A stretch of DNA of 9,504 nucleotides, taken from the NCBI GenBank assembly GCA_026398715.1, contig JAPLSI010000098.1:1-9504 (forward strand), written 5' to 3'. This DNA is from Gammaproteobacteria bacterium (GTDB lineage: Bacteria > Pseudomonadota > Gammaproteobacteria > Xanthomonadales > Xanthomonadaceae). Positions 7,317 to 9,504 of this stretch are shown here, one piece after another (positions within the stretch are counted from its first letter, which is position 1; the number at the start of each line of letters is the position of its first letter). The position numbers and the translations under genes are program-made. The notes beneath the pieces are model-generated. The model searched no databases. It worked only from the letters and a program-made list of their open reading frames with translations, and was not told the origin of the DNA.

Positions 7317-8606
7317 ATGAGCACCACACTCCCCACCGCCGACCAGTTGAAAGCCGACTGGGCCACCAATCCACGCTGGGCCGGCATCGAACGCGGCTAT
7401 CCGGCCGAGGAAGTGGTGCGCCTTCGTGGCACCGTCGCCATCGAACATTCGCTGGCGCGCCTGGGCGCGGACAAGCTGTGGAAATACCTCGGCGAGAAGC
7501 CCTTCGTGAATGCGCTCGGCGCGCTCACCGGCAACCAGGCCATGCAGCAGGTGAAGGCCGGCCTCAACGCCATCTATTTGTCCGGCTGGCAGGTCGCGGC
7601 CGACGCCAACGTGGCCGGTGAGATGTATCCCGACCAGTCGCTGTACCCGGCCAACTCCGTGCCGCTGGTGGTCAAGCGCATCAACAACACGCTGTTGCGC
7701 GCCGACCAGCTCAACCATGCCGAAGGCAAGGATGATATCGATTGGCTTCAGCCGATTGTGGCCGATGCAGAAGCCGGATTCGGCGGCGTGCTCAACGCAT
7801 TCGAACTGATGAAGTCGATGATCGAAGCCGGCGCCGCCGGCGTGCACTTTGAAGACCAGTTGGCGTCAGTAAAAAAATGCGGGCATATGGGCGGCAAGGT
7901 TCTGGTGCCGACCCAGGAAGCGGTGCAAAAGCTGATTGCAGCAAGACTTGCCGCCGATGTCATGGGCGTTCCGACGATACTTGTTGCGCGCACCGATGCC
8001 GAAGCCGCCGACTTGATTACATCCGACATCGATGACAACGACAAGCCGTTCTGCACAGGTGAACGCACGGTAGAAGGATTCTATAAAACCAAACCGGGAA
8101 TCGATCAGGCCATTTCCCGTGGCTTGGCCTATGCGCCCTATGCCGACCTGGTCTGGTGTGAAACCGGCAAACCGGATCTGGAGTTCGCACGCAAATTCGC
8201 CGCCGCCATCCACGCCAAATTCCCGGGTAAATTGCTGGCATACAATTGCTCTCCAAGTTTCAACTGGAAGAAAAACCTTGATGATGCCACCATCGCCAGT
8301 TTCCAGAAGGAGCTGGGCGCCATGGGATACAAGTTCCAGTTCATCACTTTGGCCGGTTTCCATTCACTCAATTACGGCATGTTCGAACTGGCGCATGGTT
8401 ACGCCAACCGCCAGATGAGTGCTTTCGTGGAATTGCAGGAAAAGGAATTTGCCGCCGCCGATCAGGGCTTTACCGCCGTCAAGCATCAGCGTGAGGTGGG
8501 TACAGGCTATTTCGATACGGTGACCCAGACCATCCAGGCCGGCACCAGTTCTACCACCGCCTTGAAGGGTTCGACCGAAGAAGAGCAGTTTACCCAAGCC
8601 GCTTGA
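7317..8606 (+). CDS. aceA: Isocitrate lyase (glyoxylate shunt)
   Basis: Encodes 429 residues (E. coli AceA has 434). It splits isocitrate into succinate and glyoxylate, the substrate of the adjacent aceB product. The active-site loop KKCGHMGGK is at residues 186-194, with catalytic Cys188. Other family blocks are [20 protein letters not shown] (89-108), [10 protein letters not shown] (148-157), [10 protein letters not shown] (175-184), WCET (280-283) and NCSPSFNW (310-317). The C-terminus [12 protein letters not shown] parallels the E. coli end, with three extra residues. AAGGA (7305-7309) lies seven bases before ATG 7317. Composition is uneven: bases 7321-7680 are about 67% GC and 7681-8580 about 56%. 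From about codon 135 onward A/T-ending codons become common, including rare AGA (Arg210) and ATA (Ile221). The protein sequence shows no break there, so the enzyme should be functional. Confidence 0.97.
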   Translation: MSTTLPTADQLKADWATNPRWAGIERGYPAEEVVRLRGTVAIEHSLARLGADKLWKYLGEKPFVNALGALTGNQAMQQVKAGLNAIYLSGWQVAADANVAGEMYPDQSLYPANSVPLVVKRINNTLLRADQLNHAEGKDDIDWLQPIVADAEAGFGGVLNAFELMKSMIEAGAAGVHFEDQLASVKKCGHMGGKVLVPTQEAVQKLIAARLAADVMGVPTILVARTDAEAADLITSDIDDNDKPFCTGERTVEGFYKTKPGIDQAISRGLAYAPYADLVWCETGKPDLEFARKFAAAIHAKFPGKLLAYNCSPSFNWKKNLDDATIASFQKELGAMGYKFQFITLAGFHSLNYGMFELAHGYANRQMSAFVELQEKEFAAADQGFTAVKHQREVGTGYFDTVTQTIQAGTSSTTALKGSTEEEQFTQAA

Positions 8607-8623
8607 GCCGGGACTGTTCATTC

Positions 8624-8652
8624 AAACCGCCGGGTTTTTGACCCGGCGTTTT
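8624..8652 (+). terminator. Rho-independent terminator after aceBA
   Basis: CGCCGGGT (8628-8635) pairs perfectly with ACCCGGCG (8641-8648) around a TTTTG loop. TTTT (8649-8652) follows, and an A-run lies on the 5' side. It starts about 20 bases after the aceA stop, so it probably ends the aceBA transcript and separates it from the lipoprotein gene. Confidence 0.88.
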
Positions 8653-8781
8653 GATTTCTGGCATGGTGAAGTTAATTCAATTTTCACAACTTGCCTGTAT
8701 ATATCTGTTCCAATGGTTTGGCAAACAAAGCGCTAGGGGCTTTCGTTGGCCGTCTCACCTTCACACCTCCAAGGAATTCCA
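8653..8781 (+). promoter_or_regulatory. Promoter and leader region of the OmpA-like lipoprotein gene
   Basis: This AT-rich gap of 129 bases follows the aceBA terminator. A plausible promoter is TTCAAT (8676-8681) with TATATA (8698-8703) 16 bases downstream. Two inverted repeats are visible: GTGAA (8666-8670) with TTCAC (8683-8687), and GTTTG-G-CAAAC (8716-8726); either could be an operator or chance. AAGGA at 8771-8775 is the Shine-Dalgarno sequence, six bases before ATG 8782. Confidence 0.45.
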
Positions 8782-9426
8782 ATGAAAAGTATTAAAACCG
8801 TATTTACCGCTACCCTGGCCTGCCTTCTGTTGAGTGCCTGCGTCACCACTCCGGACGATCCCAATGCCAAAGCAAAGAAAGGTTCCTTGATTGGTGCTGC
8901 TTCCGGAGCCGCGGCGGGATATCTGATCGGCAGGGATACCAAAGGCGCCCTGATCGGAGCCGCTGTCGGAACATTAGCCGGAGCCGGCATCGGCCATTAT
9001 CAGGACAAACAGGAAGCGGCCTTACGCAAGCAATTGCAGGGAACCGGCGTTGATGTCAATCGGGTAGGCGACAACATCGTTTTGGAAATGCCAAGCGGCA
9101 TTACCTTCGAATTCAATAAATCGGATGTCAATGCCAAGTTCTATCCGGTTCTCGATAAAGTCGCCGCAACCCTGGTTGAATATAACCAAACCACCGTCAA
9201 TGTCGTCGGGCACACCGATAATATCGGCAGCGAAAGTTACAATATGACGCTATCGCAGAAGCGCGCCGATTCCGTTGCCCGTTACCTACAATCGCGCGGC
9301 GTTGATTGGAATCGACTGGTTGTCAGCGGCGCCGGAAAATCGCAACCAATAGCCAGCAACGATACCGAAGCCGGTCGCGCCGAAAATCGCCGGGTGGAAA
9401 TTACTTTGGTGCCGGTCACCCAGTAA
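8782..9426 (+). CDS. OmpA-domain peptidoglycan-binding lipoprotein, YiaD-like
   Basis: Encodes 214 residues. A lipoprotein signal peptide ends in the lipobox LSAC, with Cys20 as the lipidated residue; Val at +2 does not suggest inner-membrane retention, so outer-membrane sorting is likely. A glycine-zipper segment (about 33-71) made of two similar halves follows, then an OmpA-C domain (about 97-210). GHTDN at 143-147 and LSQKRADSV at 157-165 place Asp146 and Arg161 fifteen residues apart, the spacing of the pair that grips diaminopimelate in OmpA-like domains. NRRVEITL at 202-209 closes the domain. The likely role is to tether the outer membrane to peptidoglycan; YiaD-type proteins are the nearest relatives I recognise. 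ATG 8782 is fixed by AAGGA and the signal peptide; a 12-codon upstream extension from TTG 8746 is not supported. GC is about 55%, lower than the left part of the window. The gene appears monocistronic. Confidence 0.92.
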   Translation: MKSIKTVFTATLACLLLSACVTTPDDPNAKAKKGSLIGAASGAAAGYLIGRDTKGALIGAAVGTLAGAGIGHYQDKQEAALRKQLQGTGVDVNRVGDNIVLEMPSGITFEFNKSDVNAKFYPVLDKVAATLVEYNQTTVNVVGHTDNIGSESYNMTLSQKRADSVARYLQSRGVDWNRLVVSGAGKSQPIASNDTEAGRAENRRVEITLVPVTQ

Positions 9427-9448
9427 GTCGATCTTGAATGAGTCGATG

Positions 9449-9473
9449 AAAAGCCCGCTTTGGCGGGCTTTTT
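9449..9473 (+). terminator. Rho-independent terminator of the lipoprotein gene
   Basis: AAAAGCCCGC (9449-9458) and GCGGGCTTTT (9463-9472) form a long perfect stem around a TTTG loop, with the T-run ending at 9473 and a second run of eight T at 9477-9484. It lies 22 bases after the stop. The symmetric A and T flanks mean it could also stop transcription arriving from the right on the minus strand. Confidence 0.92.
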
Positions 9474-9504
9474 CAGTTTTTTTTCGGCAAATGATCGTTA
9501 ATTA

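Noticed and set aside
9426..9447. Direct repeat AGTCGAT (9426-9432 and 9441-9447) after the lipoprotein stop
   Set aside because: Seven bases repeated once beside a terminator is too short to suggest an attachment site or insertion footprint.

Overview
The window looks like ordinary chromosome from a high-GC gammaproteobacterium, most likely of the Xanthomonadales (Lysobacter/Luteimonas/Xanthomonas or Rhodanobacteraceae-like). This placement rests on recognised protein families and gene order: a large TonB-dependent receptor with a VTVTGSRI-type TonB box, and a CysB-like LysR regulator divergent from aceB-aceA. It was not tested by a database search. No mobile element, CRISPR array, tRNA or rRNA was seen, and I see no clear candidate for a new multi-gene system.

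Layout, left to right. (1) Positions 2-1393 (+): the 3' end of a TatD-family nuclease gene, then arfB (rescue of stalled ribosomes), then a small PlsC-type acyltransferase whose ATG overlaps the arfB stop codon. These look like a housekeeping operon. (2) Positions 1394-1617: a 224-base intergenic leader holding a hairpin and the ribosome binding site of the next gene. (3) Positions 1618-4530 (+): a 970-residue TonB-dependent outer-membrane receptor of unknown substrate, closed by a strong hairpin terminator. (4) Positions 4603-5580 (-): a LysR-type regulator, convergent with the receptor and divergent from aceB across a 74-base AT-rich control region. (5) Positions 5655-8606 (+): aceB (malate synthase) and aceA (isocitrate lyase), the two glyoxylate-shunt enzymes, 33 bases apart and followed by a terminator. 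(6) Positions 8782-9426 (+): an OmpA-domain lipoprotein of the YiaD type with its own terminator.

The aceBA pair lets the cell grow on acetate, fatty acids or other C2 sources by bypassing the CO2-releasing steps of the TCA cycle. The adjacent divergent LysR gene is the natural candidate for its regulator. The receptor and the lipoprotein both act at the outer membrane but have no visible link to the shunt genes.

The most notable signal is compositional. Base composition falls from about 67% GC in the first 360 bases of aceA to about 56% in the rest of the gene, and the lower GC continues through the lipoprotein gene. The switch lies inside a coding sequence, near codon 135 of aceA, without disrupting the protein. 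A recombination junction is one explanation and local compositional drift is another.
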